Shown here one piece after another: positions 16,521 to 25,525 of a DNA stretch of 64,000 bases (position 1 is its first letter; every line of letters starts with the position of its first letter). The position numbers and the translations under genes were made by a program. Under the pieces are notes generated by a model. It did no database searches. It was given only the letters and a program-made list of their open reading frames with translations, and was not told the origin of the DNA. Source of the stretch: Cytobacillus oceanisediminis (GTDB taxonomy: Bacteria > Bacillota > Bacilli > Bacillales > Cytobacillaceae); assembly GCF_003182355.1 (NCBI RefSeq), contig NZ_QGTW01000018.1:20659-84658 (forward strand), read 5' to 3'.

Positions 16521-17408
16521 CTAATTATTGCCTTCCTCTTCAATATGCTCTTTGATTAATTCAGCAAATGCCTGCACCTGTTTCAGCTGGAATGCAGATT
16601 CATAGCCCAGCAGCCAAGTATCGCGCTTGATGGGCATGTTATTTTCATCCAGCAAGGGAATCTTAAAAATATTTTTTTCTGCGCCATTCAAGGTAATAGC
16701 CGGAAGTATCGCATAGCCAATTCCATTAAAAGTCATCTGCTTGCATGTCTCGATTTGATCGACCACAATTGTCCGTTTCGGTGATGTCTTAAACTGCCTT
16801 AACCACCAGTCCTGGATTTCCTGGTAGTAGTTTGAATCACTCTTAAACTGAATAAAGGGACGGTCCGTTTCATGAACCTGTTCAGGTCTTGTAATCTCTG
16901 TATCTACAAGATAAAGGCTATCCTTGAAAAGAGGGATCTTTACACCTTTCCAGTCAGGCGTCCCGCGGATAATTCCTATATGTACCTGGTCATCATAAAG
17001 AGATTTTAAGATTTCACTGCTCCAGCCGGTTATCAAAGAAATTTTCGCTTGCGGATAGCGGCTGACGAATTTCTTAAGTACCTGCGGCAGCCAATTCTGG
17101 CCTACGATTGAAGCGACTGCTATTTTTAATGTCCCATGCACTTCCGAGTTAAGGGCTGTGATCGACTCCCTCACTTTTTCTTCCTTGGCAAGGACTTCAT
17201 TTACAAATTGAATGACAAGTTCACCGGCCGGGGTCAGGGACAAGCCTTTCTGCGAGCGGATGAAAAGCCTGTTTCCCCATTCTTTCTCAATATTCACTAG
17301 GCGCTGGGAAAGGGCTGGCTGGGATACAAATAATCTTTCAGCTGCTTTTCTCATATTCATTTCCTGAGCCAATACCGATAGAAGGTGAAATTCTGTAAGT
17401 GAAGACAT
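16521..17408 (-). CDS. ccpC: LysR-family regulator CcpC
   Basis: A 295-residue LysR-type transcription factor. The winged helix-turn-helix is at residues 1-60 (AAERLFVSQPALSQRL is the recognition region), with the linker helix to 85 and a periplasmic-binding-protein-like effector domain from about 90. In B. subtilis CcpC represses the citrate-branch TCA genes citB and citZ and responds to citrate. The gene lies between dapH and ykuL, as in B. subtilis apart from inserted genes, so the assignment is by sequence and position. It is divergent from the TauE/SafE permease gene (111 bp apart), which it might also control; LysR proteins often regulate divergent neighbours. Confidence 0.85.
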   Translation of the reverse strand: MSSLTEFHLLSVLAQEMNMRKAAERLFVSQPALSQRLVNIEKEWGNRLFIRSQKGLSLTPAGELVIQFVNEVLAKEEKVRESITALNSEVHGTLKIAVASIVGQNWLPQVLKKFVSRYPQAKISLITGWSSEILKSLYDDQVHIGIIRGTPDWKGVKIPLFKDSLYLVDTEITRPEQVHETDRPFIQFKSDSNYYQEIQDWWLRQFKTSPKRTIVVDQIETCKQMTFNGIGYAILPAITLNGAEKNIFKIPLLDENNMPIKRDTWLLGYESAFQLKQVQAFAELIKEHIEEEGNN

Positions 17409-17519
17409 TTCCTCTCCCCTTTATAACTTTTTCTTATAGTATATCTTAATTTTATTTGAATTTCATTATCAAGAGAATCGGAATAAAATGAAATCAGGAA
17501 CAGGAGGTGGAGGAAAAAA

Positions 17520-18245
17520 GTGGAGCTTTTCATTTTTACCTTTATTGGGTTTATTGCAGCATTTATTGGCACATTGGCAGGCAGCGGAGGATTGATTGGG
17601 ATGCCATCATTGCTAATGCTGGGTGTTCCAATCCATACAGCCATAGCTTCAGCTAAGTTCTCTAATATTTTCAGCTCATTTTCAAGCTTCCTTGTGCTCC
17701 TTAAGGAAAAAAAGATCACTTTTGCACCTGCAGCCAAGACTGCTCCCTTTGCATTGGGTGGAGGAATTACAGGAGGGTTGCTGGCAAATACGCTTTCAGA
17801 AAAAACGATGACACTCATTGCTGTGATATTGCTTTGTTTTGCTCTCATTCTTACAATTATAAAAAAACCATCTGAAAAGGAAGGGGCTGAAAATACAAAA
17901 GGTACTTACCCTTACCTGTATGGCATCGGCGTCTATGACGGCATGTTCGGCCCTGGGCAAGGGACATTGCTGATGTTCATGTACTTAAACAGAGGCTTTT
18001 CCTATTTAAAAGCAATGGCCTTTACCCGGTTCCAAACCTTTGTCAGCTGTTCAGGTTCCATTTTTTCATATGTAGCTGCCGGCAATTTCAATATCAGCAT
18101 TGCCATTTTCCTTGGCATCGGATCCATCATCGGGGCCCAAACAGCAGTCAGATTGGCAAACAAAATCTCTATTAGAATACTCAAATTGCTGCTGCATACA
18201 ATTACAATCCTTTTAATCATCCAGCTTTTAATAAAAATCTTCTAA
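17520..18245 (+). CDS. TauE/SafE-family (sulfite/organosulfonate exporter-like) permease
   Basis: A 241-residue membrane protein with about eight helices in two repeats. The first has GxxAGxxGxxxGLIGMPSL (residues 13-36) and the second FGPGQGTLLMF (about 141-153), the characteristic TauE/SafE pattern. Family members move sulfur-containing or other small organic anions; the substrate here is unknown. The start is GTG 17520, with GGAGGTGGAGG immediately upstream. Divergent from ccpC. It is not part of the B. subtilis gene order at this place, so probably an insertion in this lineage. Confidence 0.85.
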   Translation: MELFIFTFIGFIAAFIGTLAGSGGLIGMPSLLMLGVPIHTAIASAKFSNIFSSFSSFLVLLKEKKITFAPAAKTAPFALGGGITGGLLANTLSEKTMTLIAVILLCFALILTIIKKPSEKEGAENTKGTYPYLYGIGVYDGMFGPGQGTLLMFMYLNRGFSYLKAMAFTRFQTFVSCSGSIFSYVAAGNFNISIAIFLGIGSIIGAQTAVRLANKISIRILKLLLHTITILLIIQLLIKIF

Positions 18246-18247
18246 CA

Positions 18248-18279
18248 AAAAAGCTTTGCATTTCGCTGCAGAGCTTTTA
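18248..18279 (+). terminator. Terminator after the TauE/SafE gene
   Basis: An AAAAGCT...AGCTTTT stem with inner TGC/GCA pairs is followed by TTTAT, two bases after the stop codon. Confidence 0.7.
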
Positions 18280-18282
18280 TTT

Positions 18283-18465
18283 AGGCTCTATTAAATTTGC
18301 CTGCTGATTTCCGCTCCAGGCACTAAAGCGAACCGCGGGTGGTCAGGGAGCCTCCTCAGCGCGCTTGGGGGATCTCCCTTTGACACACTCCTCCTGCTGG
18401 AGTCTCGCGCGCTCCTCTCCATTTAACAGGGTGCCAAAATCAACAATGGGCTTTAACAAAGCCTT
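18283..18465 (+). repeat. Dispersed repeat family I, copy B (short form)
   Basis: Left end AGGCTCTATTAAATTTGCC, TGATTTCCGCTCC, then core, then CAACAATGGGCTTTAACAAAGCC. The two ends can pair over about 12 bases. It lacks the optional hairpin module found in copies A, D and F. It lies between convergent genes. Confidence 0.85.
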
Positions 18466-18489
18466 TAAATAAATAAAATTTTAACGACT

Positions 18490-20013
18490 TTAGGCAGCAG
18501 TATCCTTTTCATGCTTTGGCAAAGCAATGACCAATATAAAACTGACTACAGCAAATAATAAAACAGCATAGTAAACCGAGTGGAGCGAGAAGGTCAGCCC
18601 ATCTTGAAGCACCTCTTTAACTCCTGCATCCATATTATTCCTTGCTTGTTCATTTAAAAGCACGTTCGCTGAATCAAGAGATAAATCAGCATCAATATCT
18701 TCACCATTTTTCCGGATAAATGACTTTATCTGGCTGTTTAGAATCCCGCCCAGCAATGCTGCACCTATGGTGTTGCCAAGGTTTCTCATAAACATATTGG
18801 CGGCAGTTGCTATTCCCCTTTGTTTCCATTCAACCGTACTTTGGATAGAGACAATAAAAGCAGTGCTGGTCAATCCCATACCTGCACCGACAAGGAAGCT
18901 GCCTGAAGCTGCCCATAACGGTCCAGCTTCAGGAGTAAGTGTGACAAATACAATGCTGCCTAAAATAAGGAATATTCCGCCTAATACTGACGTACTTCTG
19001 AAACCAATCTTCAGCAGCAGCTTCCCTGCAACTGCTGCAGCTATAGGCCAGCCAATTGACATCGTTGTCAGTGTGAATCCAGCCACAATTGGCGATCTTT
19101 CCATAACACCCTGGACAAATGCAGGCAGAAAACTAGATATGCCAATCAGCATTACGCCAGTCGTCAAAGAGGCCAGGTTTGCAATCAGGATGGGCTTTTC
19201 TTTCCAAATGTTAAAAGGCATCATGGGCTCGGCAGCTTTTTGCTCCTGCAGGATAAATAATATAAATGCAATTACACTCACAGAAATCAGGCTGATTGCT
19301 TCAATTGAATTCCACGCCCAATTTGTCCCGCCTTCTACAAGTACAAACATCAGCGAAGAAATTGAAACGGTTAAAAGAACAGCCCCAGCATAGTCGATCT
19401 GATGCTTTTTTCTTTCAACGTTTTCATGCAGGAAGATCCATAAGCCTGCAATAGCCATTATGCCAAGCGGAATATTAACCCAAAATACATAGCGCCAGCT
19501 TACATATTCAACAAGAAGGCCACCAATTGCCGGGCCCATTATGGCTGAAATCCCCCATACACTTGATAAATAGCCCTGAACCTGTGCCCTTTCCTCTTTT
19601 GTGTAAATATCTCCGACGATTGTAGTAGCAATTGGCATTACGGCACCAGCACCAAATCCCTGGATTAGGCGGAAAATAATAAGCATGGTCATGGACTCCG
19701 CAAAACCGCATAAAATTGAACCGATTAAAAATACAATAATACCGAATGTCAGAACCGGCTTCCGCCCAAATAAGTCAGACAGCTTGCCGTAAATTAAAAC
19801 CGTAACGGCATTCATTAACAAGTAAGCTGAAAATACCCAGCTGTATAAAGCAAAGCCGCCTAAGTCACCAACAATGGCAGGCATAGCTGTTGAAACAATG
19901 GTTGCCTCGATTGCACCCATGAACATCGCGAGCATAACCGTAGCAAGCACAAAAGGCTTTTTCGTTACTTTTCTCTTTCCGTCAGGCTGCTTCTTATGTA
20001 TGACTTGGCCCAA
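18490..20013 (-). CDS. DHA2-family (EmrB/QacA) 14-TM multidrug efflux transporter
   Basis: A major-facilitator proton antiporter of 507 residues with about fourteen transmembrane helices. The motif D1-like segment ATIVSTAMPAIVGDLGG lies in helix 1-loop, motif A (GKLSDLFGRKPV) between helices 2 and 3, and motif C (GIS.IMGPAIGG) in helix 5. These are drug-antiporter signatures. I place the start at TTG 20013, where GGAGGGG lies seven bases upstream; the frame is open for 29 more codons, but that extension adds an atypical hydrophobic segment. Single gene, no adjacent regulator. Confidence 0.88.
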   Translation of the reverse strand: MGQVIHKKQPDGKRKVTKKPFVLATVMLAMFMGAIEATIVSTAMPAIVGDLGGFALYSWVFSAYLLMNAVTVLIYGKLSDLFGRKPVLTFGIIVFLIGSILCGFAESMTMLIIFRLIQGFGAGAVMPIATTIVGDIYTKEERAQVQGYLSSVWGISAIMGPAIGGLLVEYVSWRYVFWVNIPLGIMAIAGLWIFLHENVERKKHQIDYAGAVLLTVSISSLMFVLVEGGTNWAWNSIEAISLISVSVIAFILFILQEQKAAEPMMPFNIWKEKPILIANLASLTTGVMLIGISSFLPAFVQGVMERSPIVAGFTLTTMSIGWPIAAAVAGKLLLKIGFRSTSVLGGIFLILGSIVFVTLTPEAGPLWAASGSFLVGAGMGLTSTAFIVSIQSTVEWKQRGIATAANMFMRNLGNTIGAALLGGILNSQIKSFIRKNGEDIDADLSLDSANVLLNEQARNNMDAGVKEVLQDGLTFSLHSVYYAVLLFAVVSFILVIALPKHEKDTAA

Positions 20014-20113
20014 ACAATTTCCCCTCCAATAGGATAAGAAGAACGCAAAACAAAGGACCCAAACAGAAAGGGAATTAAATAAATGCGTTTTCTTATCCAT
20101 TAAAAATAAAGCA

Positions 20114-20132
20114 AGCTCCCTCAGTTGGGGAG
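20114..20132 (-). terminator. Terminator of ykuL
   Basis: AGCTCCC and GGGGAGCT flank a short loop; on the minus strand GCTTGCTTTATTTTTA follows. Confidence 0.7.
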
Positions 20133-20142
20133 CTGAATAAAT

Positions 20143-20589
20143 TTATTTTTTATTTAATCTTCTAAGATGCTTATTCAACTGGTCCAATACAGTTCTTCGA
20201 GTCAGAATCCCTTCAAAGTAGCCTTCCTTGTTTTCCACACACAAAAAAGGATGATCAACTAAAAGAGCGATAGACTGCTGAATTGAAGCGTCAATATCAA
20301 GCCGCGGAATTGTACGGTTCATAGCCTCTTCCACTCGTTTTTTTTCCAGCATTTCAAATTCAATCCGCTCGAGACCAAGAATGGAATCCATGATAATCGG
20401 AGTACTGATTAAACCTTGCAGTTTATAATGCGGATCAAGAACCGGAATGGCTGTATAACCGCTTTTCGTCAAAACCAAAAGGGCGTGTTCCAAATTATTT
20501 CCCACCTGGACATGTGCTACCCGCTCTGAAGGAATCATGAAATCACTCATGTTAAATTCTAAAAATTCCTCGCTATGAAGACTAATCAT
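20143..20589 (-). CDS. ykuL: CBS-domain protein YkuL
   Basis: A 148-residue cytosolic protein made of two CBS motifs (about residues 15-72 and 85-142), which together form a Bateman module that binds adenine nucleotides or related ligands. No enzymatic domain is attached, so it probably acts as a sensor or by binding another protein. Length and sequence fit B. subtilis YkuL; some relatives bind c-di-AMP (DarB/CbpB), and YkuL is the B. subtilis DarB protein, so a c-di-AMP-receptor role is likely by homology. The ATG is at 20589 with weak upstream purines. Confidence 0.88.
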   Translation of the reverse strand: MISLHSEEFLEFNMSDFMIPSERVAHVQVGNNLEHALLVLTKSGYTAIPVLDPHYKLQGLISTPIIMDSILGLERIEFEMLEKKRVEEAMNRTIPRLDIDASIQQSIALLVDHPFLCVENKEGYFEGILTRRTVLDQLNKHLRRLNKK

Positions 20590-20670
20590 CGCCGAAAACT
20601 CCTCAAAAAAAAGTTATGAATCCCTTTTATTTTATCACAGTCCCCGGCAATTTTCCCCCTTTTTACATCA

Positions 20671-20814
20671 TCATCCTTTGCTGGTTTGAATATCCTTAAC
20701 CTCGTAATGGCAGTTGGGGCAGCGAAAGATCACATTCTGATTAGACTGGGCAGTCAGTACTCCATCAATTTCTTTTTCAGCCATACAGCTCGGACACTTA
20801 ACAGTTGGCATCAT
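20671..20814 (-). CDS. Zinc-ribbon small protein (47 aa), unknown
   Basis: The frame carries two CxxC pairs, CPSC near residues 7-10 and CPNC near residues 33-36, separated by 22 residues: a zinc-ribbon fold. GAGGTGAT lies just ahead of two adjacent ATGs (20814 and 20811); the first is chosen by spacing. I do not recognise a named family. Small zinc ribbons of this type often bind nucleic acid or a larger protein. It stands between ykuL and a small membrane peptide gene on the same strand. Confidence 0.65.
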   Translation of the reverse strand: MMPTVKCPSCMAEKEIDGVLTAQSNQNVIFRCPNCHYEVKDIQTSKG

Positions 20815-20867
20815 AGTATCACCTCTTTTTTATATCCTTTTCTATCTCTCAGCAGGGTATGTATGTT

Positions 20868-21017
20868 TTACTTTTTAGAGCCTTTGATTTCTTCAAGAAT
20901 TTTTTTCATATCTTCAAGTGTTTTCCGGATCATGACTACTTCTTTTTTTGTATTGATTAAATCCGCAAGCATAAGAAGCACTGTAAAAAAAAGAAGGATC
21001 ACTATTAAATAATACAT
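20868..21017 (-). CDS. Small single-pass membrane protein (49 aa)
   Basis: GAGGTG precedes an ATG at six-base spacing. Residues 3-21 form one hydrophobic helix, and residues 23-49 a charged amphipathic helix with heptad-spaced Leu/Ile/Met (KTLEDMKKILEEIK), suggesting coiled-coil self-association on the cytoplasmic side. The function is unknown. Same strand as the zinc-ribbon gene (54 bp gap), so possibly cotranscribed. Confidence 0.6.
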   Translation of the reverse strand: MYYLIVILLFFTVLLMLADLINTKKEVVMIRKTLEDMKKILEEIKGSKK

Positions 21018-21093
21018 TTCGCACCTCTAGCAATTTGTTTAAGAAATTATATCATATTTCTAAAAATCCCCGGAGGCAATTTCCAGTAAAATA

Positions 21094-21119
21094 AAAGGAG
21101 CCCTTAAAAGGGCCCCTTA
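21094..21119 (-). terminator. Terminator of ykuJ
   Basis: AAGGAGCCC and GGGCCCCTT pair with one mismatch around a TTAAAA loop; the minus-strand end is followed by TTTTATTTTAC. Confidence 0.65.
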
Positions 21120-21133
21120 TGTATGTGGTGAAA

Positions 21134-21370
21134 TTATTGGATCAAGTCGAAAATTTCGATGGTGATCATATCAATATTGTCAAATTGATATCTTTTTGGC
21201 TTCTCTTTATCGTTATATACTTCTAATTCAAATGTTTCATTTTTTGGATGATAGGTAACCTGGCATTTCCTTTCTCCATTTACCTCAAAAAATCTCTGCA
21301 TTGGCTCTCCGCCTGTTGATTGTTCCTGCAAGCTTTTTAAGCGTGTTAATATACCTTGAAGCTGTGACAT
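21134..21370 (-). CDS. ykuJ: YkuJ-family small protein
   Basis: A 78-residue cytosolic protein matching the YkuJ family, whose B. subtilis member is 79 residues with a known small alpha/beta fold but no assigned function. Recognisable parts are the N-terminal helix (SQLQGILTRLKSLQEQ) and the following antiparallel sheet (CQVTYHPKNETFELEVY). The start at 21370 (MSQLQ) is selected because AAAGGAG lies 8-9 bases upstream; the frame extends 13 codons upstream without support. Confidence 0.85.
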   Translation of the reverse strand: MSQLQGILTRLKSLQEQSTGGEPMQRFFEVNGERKCQVTYHPKNETFELEVYNDKEKPKRYQFDNIDMITIEIFDLIQ

Positions 21371-21554
21371 GCTCTCTCTCCTTTCAAAACAAAACCCATA
21401 ATCATACATTTAGGTTTCTCTTTTGGCATGTTTCTATCCTTATGAATTGAATTCAGAATATTCAACCTTAGTTACTTTACATACCAATATTAACAGAATA
21501 AAATAATGTCATGTGTTTGTACAAGCAAAAGCTTTATAAAGGGTGTGAATTTTT

Positions 21555-22505
21555 TTGAAAAAACCTGAAAAACTGGCTGAAAATCTTTATTTAATTGATG
21601 ATTTTGATCTTTCATTGGAAAAACGTACCGGTACATATGTTTTAACGGAAAAAAAATTAACTTTGATTGAAACGTCCGCCAGCCCATCAGTCCCCTATAT
21701 TCTTGAAGGACTAAAACAGCTCCAATTCAAACCAGAGGACGTTGACTATATCATCGTTACTCATATCCACCTGGATCATGCTGGAGGTGCTGGCCTGCTC
21801 CTAACCCACTGTCCAAATGCAAAATTGGTTGTCCATCCAAAAGGAGCCAGGCATTTGTCAGACCCTTCCCGCCTTATTGCCGGCGCAAAAGCTGTTTACG
21901 GTAATAAATTCGATGACCTATTTAATCCGATACTTCCTGTTCCGGAAGGAAAAATAATCATTAAAGAACATGAAGAGGAGCTTACAATCGGTTCCGGGTG
22001 CACCCTAAAGTTTTTTAATTCCCCAGGGCATGCCAACCACCACTTCAGCATCTTCCATCCGGCATTAAATGGGATGTTCACCGGGGATACCGCTGGGGTA
22101 ACCTATCCTCAATTAGCGGTCGAAGGCATTGAGTTATACTTGCCCTCAACTTCACCGAATCAATTCAATCCCGGGAAAATGCTGCACTCTATTTCAATGT
22201 ATGAAAAAATGGATTTGGATTATATCTTTTTTGGACATTACGGCATGAGCCGGAATCCGAAAGAGGTTTACAGGCAAATCAAAGAGTGGATTGAAGTTTT
22301 TGTAAAAGCAGGCAAGTTAGGGATGGCTGAAGGAGGTTCCTTTGAACAGCAGACGCATGCAGCAAGAGACGAGCTTGCCAGCCGGGTTAAGGGATATCTT
22401 TCTGAGAAAGGTGTACCTAATGACCATCCAGTCTTTGAGACCCTTTCTATTGACATGGAAGTATGCTCAATGGGTTTAATTGATTATCTTCAAAAAGCAA
22501 ATTAA
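21555..22505 (+). CDS. MBL-fold metallohydrolase
   Basis: A 316-residue metallo-beta-lactamase-fold protein. The HIHLDH metal-binding motif is at residues 70-75, a further His near 166 (SPGHANHH) and an Asp in FTGDTAG (about 175-181), and a last His (FFGHYG) near 226 completes a two-metal site. The C-terminal third is a helical extension typical of the glyoxylase/quorum-lactonase-like subgroup. The substrate cannot be inferred. The start codon TTG follows a weak GGGTG. The next gene, for a thioredoxin-fold protein, starts 60 bases downstream and is probably cotranscribed. Confidence 0.85.
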   Translation: MKKPEKLAENLYLIDDFDLSLEKRTGTYVLTEKKLTLIETSASPSVPYILEGLKQLQFKPEDVDYIIVTHIHLDHAGGAGLLLTHCPNAKLVVHPKGARHLSDPSRLIAGAKAVYGNKFDDLFNPILPVPEGKIIIKEHEEELTIGSGCTLKFFNSPGHANHHFSIFHPALNGMFTGDTAGVTYPQLAVEGIELYLPSTSPNQFNPGKMLHSISMYEKMDLDYIFFGHYGMSRNPKEVYRQIKEWIEVFVKAGKLGMAEGGSFEQQTHAARDELASRVKGYLSEKGVPNDHPVFETLSIDMEVCSMGLIDYLQKAN

Positions 22506-22565
22506 TTGATTACTCAAGACCCCTGCACTATGATGATAGTTATTAAACCCCGGGAGGACTTTAAG

Positions 22566-22805
22566 TTGGAGGAAATTATCTTGTATACACAGCCGGAATG
22601 CCCCCCCTGTGAAATAACTAAAATGTTTTTAAAAGAGTATGGATTTTCTTTTACAATAAAAGATATTAAAAAAGATGCAGCAACTCACAAAGAGTTGACC
22701 CAGCAGTATAATTCCTACTCCACCCCGACCATTGTCATCGGTGACATGGTCATTACAGGATTTGACCTGGAAAAACTAAAAACAGCGCTGCAAATTAAAG
22801 AATAA
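22566..22805 (+). CDS. Glutaredoxin-like (NrdH/YtnI-type) thiol protein
   Basis: A 79-residue thioredoxin-fold protein with redox motif CPPC (residues 11-14) after the first beta strand, and the cis-Pro TPTIVIG near 54-60: glutaredoxin/NrdH topology. TTG 22566 is chosen as the start because GGGAGG lies eight bases upstream; the frame reaches back another 20 codons without a ribosome binding site. Electron acceptor and donor are unknown. Second gene after the MBL-fold gene, ended by a very strong shared terminator. Confidence 0.8.
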   Translation: MEEIILYTQPECPPCEITKMFLKEYGFSFTIKDIKKDAATHKELTQQYNSYSTPTIVIGDMVITGFDLEKLKTALQIKE

Positions 22806-22810
22806 AAAAA

Positions 22811-22846
22811 CAGAGCATAAAAGCATCACATTGCTTTTATGCTCTG
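22811..22846. terminator. Strong bidirectional terminator
   Basis: A 14-bp perfect stem (CAGAGCATAAAAGC and its complement) with an 8-base loop, A-rich before and T-rich after, between convergent genes. Confidence 0.92.
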
Positions 22847-22851
22847 CTGTT

Positions 22852-23562
22852 TTAATTGGAAGCCAGCTGGTCATTTAATTTCTTATGTTCAAATAGACCA
22901 AGGACTCCCTGCCTATTGTCTGTTAACAGCATGCTTCCTGATCGGAGGAATGCATCAAAAGGGTCTAATAAAAAGCTGAATTGGTATGCTGGCTTATTAA
23001 CCCAAACCGGTTCGTCAGCTGCTTTGAATGTAGTCTTTTCCGATTCTTGCCTGGATTTCTCTGCTTTTTCCAAGATATTTTCAGGTATTTTTTCACCTAG
23101 AAATTGTGCGACTTTCATTTGTCCTTTATCTTTTTCAAGCAATACCCCTTCATAATGGCTTTCATAGCCTACTGGACCTTCATGGTTTTCCGGAAAATAT
23201 TCAAATACATAAATCTTATCTTTGTCTGAAACTACCTTGGTATCATCCGAATACGTAAAAAACGGAATGTAAAAATGTGCGGCATCCGATCCGTAGATAA
23301 AATACTTTCCATTTTCAGAAACAAGATTTTCATCCAGAAATTGCTTTTTGGGTGTTTTCAAAAAATAAGGTGTAAGCATTCCATTAACTTCTTCCAGACT
23401 TCGTTCTTCCTCACTTAACGATACTTGTGCCTGGAACGCTTCCTGTAAAAATTTGTATACTTCCTCATTGTTTATGAATCCGCTCTCTGCGTTAGGATGG
23501 GAAGGAATCACTGCGAACATGGCTGCAAAAGTAAATAAAAATCCTAATAAGTGCTTGTACAT
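22852..23562 (-). CDS. Secreted protein of unknown function
   Basis: A 236-residue protein with a classical Sec signal peptide: basic start, hydrophobic core to about residue 20, and a likely cleavage near PNA-E (about 26-27). The mature part is soluble, rich in Glu, Lys, Phe and Tyr, with no cysteine and no recognised catalytic motif. It is therefore probably exported to the cell wall or medium. I cannot name a family with confidence; a wall-associated regulator or a DUF3993-like protein are possibilities. Monocistronic, convergent with the thiol gene. Confidence 0.7.
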   Translation of the reverse strand: MYKHLLGFLFTFAAMFAVIPSHPNAESGFINNEEVYKFLQEAFQAQVSLSEEERSLEEVNGMLTPYFLKTPKKQFLDENLVSENGKYFIYGSDAAHFYIPFFTYSDDTKVVSDKDKIYVFEYFPENHEGPVGYESHYEGVLLEKDKGQMKVAQFLGEKIPENILEKAEKSRQESEKTTFKAADEPVWVNKPAYQFSFLLDPFDAFLRSGSMLLTDNRQGVLGLFEHKKLNDQLASN

Positions 23563-23782
23563 TCCAATCTCCCTTTCTTTATCGCTCTATATTTACACCC
23601 TCAATTTTACCAGCAAATGAATGATCTACCAGCTACTTTCGTTCCCGAAATTCTCTTATGTTTTGACAGGAAAATTCTTTTCTTGTTTTAAATCTACCCG
23701 TATTGACAAAGAATTAACGTTTTATGCGAGAAAGTGCATCTTTAACTTTTATGTAAATATTGCTAATTATTATTTATATAAA

Positions 23783-23805
23783 AAAAGACCCTGCCCGGGT
23801 CTTTT
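23783..23805 (-). terminator. Terminator of the 79-aa membrane protein gene
   Basis: AAAAGACCC and GGGTCTTTT with a short GC loop; overlaps the stop codon, with a T run on the minus strand. The stretch 23563-23780 has no gene. Confidence 0.8.
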
Positions 23806-24043
23806 ACCAATTCCATGTAAAAGCAAAATACATAATCAATGCAAGCACAATGCCAAAGAAAATAGCATAGGTCAGAAAAACAGGATTGCGCAAATAAGCA
23901 TGCTTCTGTACCTTATCAGGGATTTCCGTATCAATATCTCCCCTGACAGCTTTTCGTTCTTTTGCAACAAACAGGGTATACACTAAGGAATATACAAGGA
24001 CCCCTGCTCCAATAAATAAAAGGATCAAAGTAAACATACTCAT
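23804..24043 (-). CDS. Two-helix small membrane protein (79 aa), unknown
   Basis: Two predicted transmembrane helices (about residues 4-26 and 53-75) are joined by a charged loop containing KERKAVRGDIDTEIPDK. GAGGAGAG precedes the ATG. The sequence looks conserved and gene-like, but I do not recognise a named family. It follows ykuI on the same strand, 85 bp away. Confidence 0.7.
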   Translation of the reverse strand: MSMFTLILLFIGAGVLVYSLVYTLFVAKERKAVRGDIDTEIPDKVQKHAYLRNPVFLTYAIFFGIVLALIMYFAFTWNW

Positions 24044-24128
24044 TTTTTAATCTCTCCTCAAGGAAAGGTTCTACCCATACAATTCCTCAATAAGAGACTG
24101 TTTATACTAGTTATTTATCTTTATCCCT

Positions 24129-25343
24129 CTATAATAATCCATCATGCTCGTAAAGATAATTGTATGATAAATCCACAAATAAATAGTCATCCGCATTTAG
24201 GGGAAATGAAAAAGTCCTTACCGTTTCGCCTGTTTCAATATCGGTATACAAATCGGAAAGAATGCCTTTTTTGTTTATTCTCATCTTCATGATATTTTCC
24301 AGAAAGTATGGGCGCCAGCTCCAATTTTTATGGAGATATTCTTTCTGGAGAACCCATCCTCCGTCCTTTTTGAAAAAATTTGCAGATTTCTGAAAACCAT
24401 CTTCATCACAGATATAAAGGCGAAAAGCAGCTCCATCCAAAAGCTGCGCAAGATGTTCCAGACTTTCTTCATAATTGGTTATCTTACGGTTTTTATTAAT
24501 AAAGTCATTAAGCTTTTCGTTAAACTCCAGTGTTACCTTGTAAAGCGATTCAAGCTTTTTCTTTTCATGGGTAATAAACTGATGGCATTCATTTTTGAGT
24601 TTTTCTTTTAGCAGGTTTCTTTCGGTAAAATCTTCTGCAGGTTTTTGTAAATAATAACCCTGATAGTAACGTCCGCCATTTTTCCAGGCATATTGCAGCT
24701 GATATGTCATTTCTATATTCTCAAAAAGCAAGCTTGCGCCAATTTTTCTTGCGAGCATGGATAATGAATAAAGAATATCGTTAAAATTGTATGCAGAAGC
24801 TGTTGAGCGCATAGAAATTAAGTCAACCTTTAATATGTCCGGAGCCAATTGTCCTATACGGTCAAGGTGGCTGCTTTCATTGCCAAGTTTATCGATTGCT
24901 AATTTAATTCCATAAGTCCGGTAATAATTTAAAAGATGATCGAGATGGTCGATATCCCCTTTGTAATTTCGCTCTGTAATTTCCAGGACAATGCGGCCGA
25001 GGCTTATGCCTTTTTTTTCATACTCACGGAGTGTGTTAAGGAACTGTTCTCCATCATTATGCATAAGCAGATCTGCATCTCTGTTTACAAACAGCAAAAT
25101 ATCTTTATCGAGATCAAGTGCTTTTTCCAAAGCCTTTTTTAAGATTTCATAATCAACCTCGAGCCTAAATTCTTCAGGAATGTTTTCATCCTGAAAAAAA
25201 GGCCCCAGGCTGACAACTCCCGAAGGTCCCCTATACCGTCCCAGCACCTCATAACCAATGACACGATGCTCATCCGCACTGAATATTGGCTGGAAATAAG
25301 GAAACACATTATCCAAATCTGTAAGAATATCCAATGCATCCAT
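24129..25343 (-). CDS. ykuI: c-di-GMP receptor YkuI (EAL domain)
   Basis: A cytosolic two-domain protein (404 aa). The N-terminal EAL domain (about residues 10-245) carries EVLGR in place of the canonical EALLR. The C-terminal YkuI_C PAS-like domain (about 255-400) ends DLSYNYLYEHDGLL. In B. subtilis YkuI binds c-di-GMP but has little or no hydrolysis, and it acts as an effector linked to zinc tolerance and exopolysaccharide; the sequences align along their whole length. Two ATGs lie at 25349 and 25343; GGGAGG is nine bases from the second, which I prefer. Confidence 0.93.
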   Translation of the reverse strand: MDALDILTDLDNVFPYFQPIFSADEHRVIGYEVLGRYRGPSGVVSLGPFFQDENIPEEFRLEVDYEILKKALEKALDLDKDILLFVNRDADLLMHNDGEQFLNTLREYEKKGISLGRIVLEITERNYKGDIDHLDHLLNYYRTYGIKLAIDKLGNESSHLDRIGQLAPDILKVDLISMRSTASAYNFNDILYSLSMLARKIGASLLFENIEMTYQLQYAWKNGGRYYQGYYLQKPAEDFTERNLLKEKLKNECHQFITHEKKKLESLYKVTLEFNEKLNDFINKNRKITNYEESLEHLAQLLDGAAFRLYICDEDGFQKSANFFKKDGGWVLQKEYLHKNWSWRPYFLENIMKMRINKKGILSDLYTDIETGETVRTFSFPLNADDYLFVDLSYNYLYEHDGLL

Positions 25344-25525
25344 GTCCATTAGCCTCCCTATGTATATTAATGAATTATTATACCATATTCTCTTTCATCA
25401 TTTACTATTCAAAATACAGGTTCCACAAATTGATAAATCCGCTTGGTTTTCCATAAGCTTAACCTTATACTAGGGCCCTCCTCTTCACAAGCTAAAACCA
25501 GGACATCAATGAAAGAGGGTATTTC

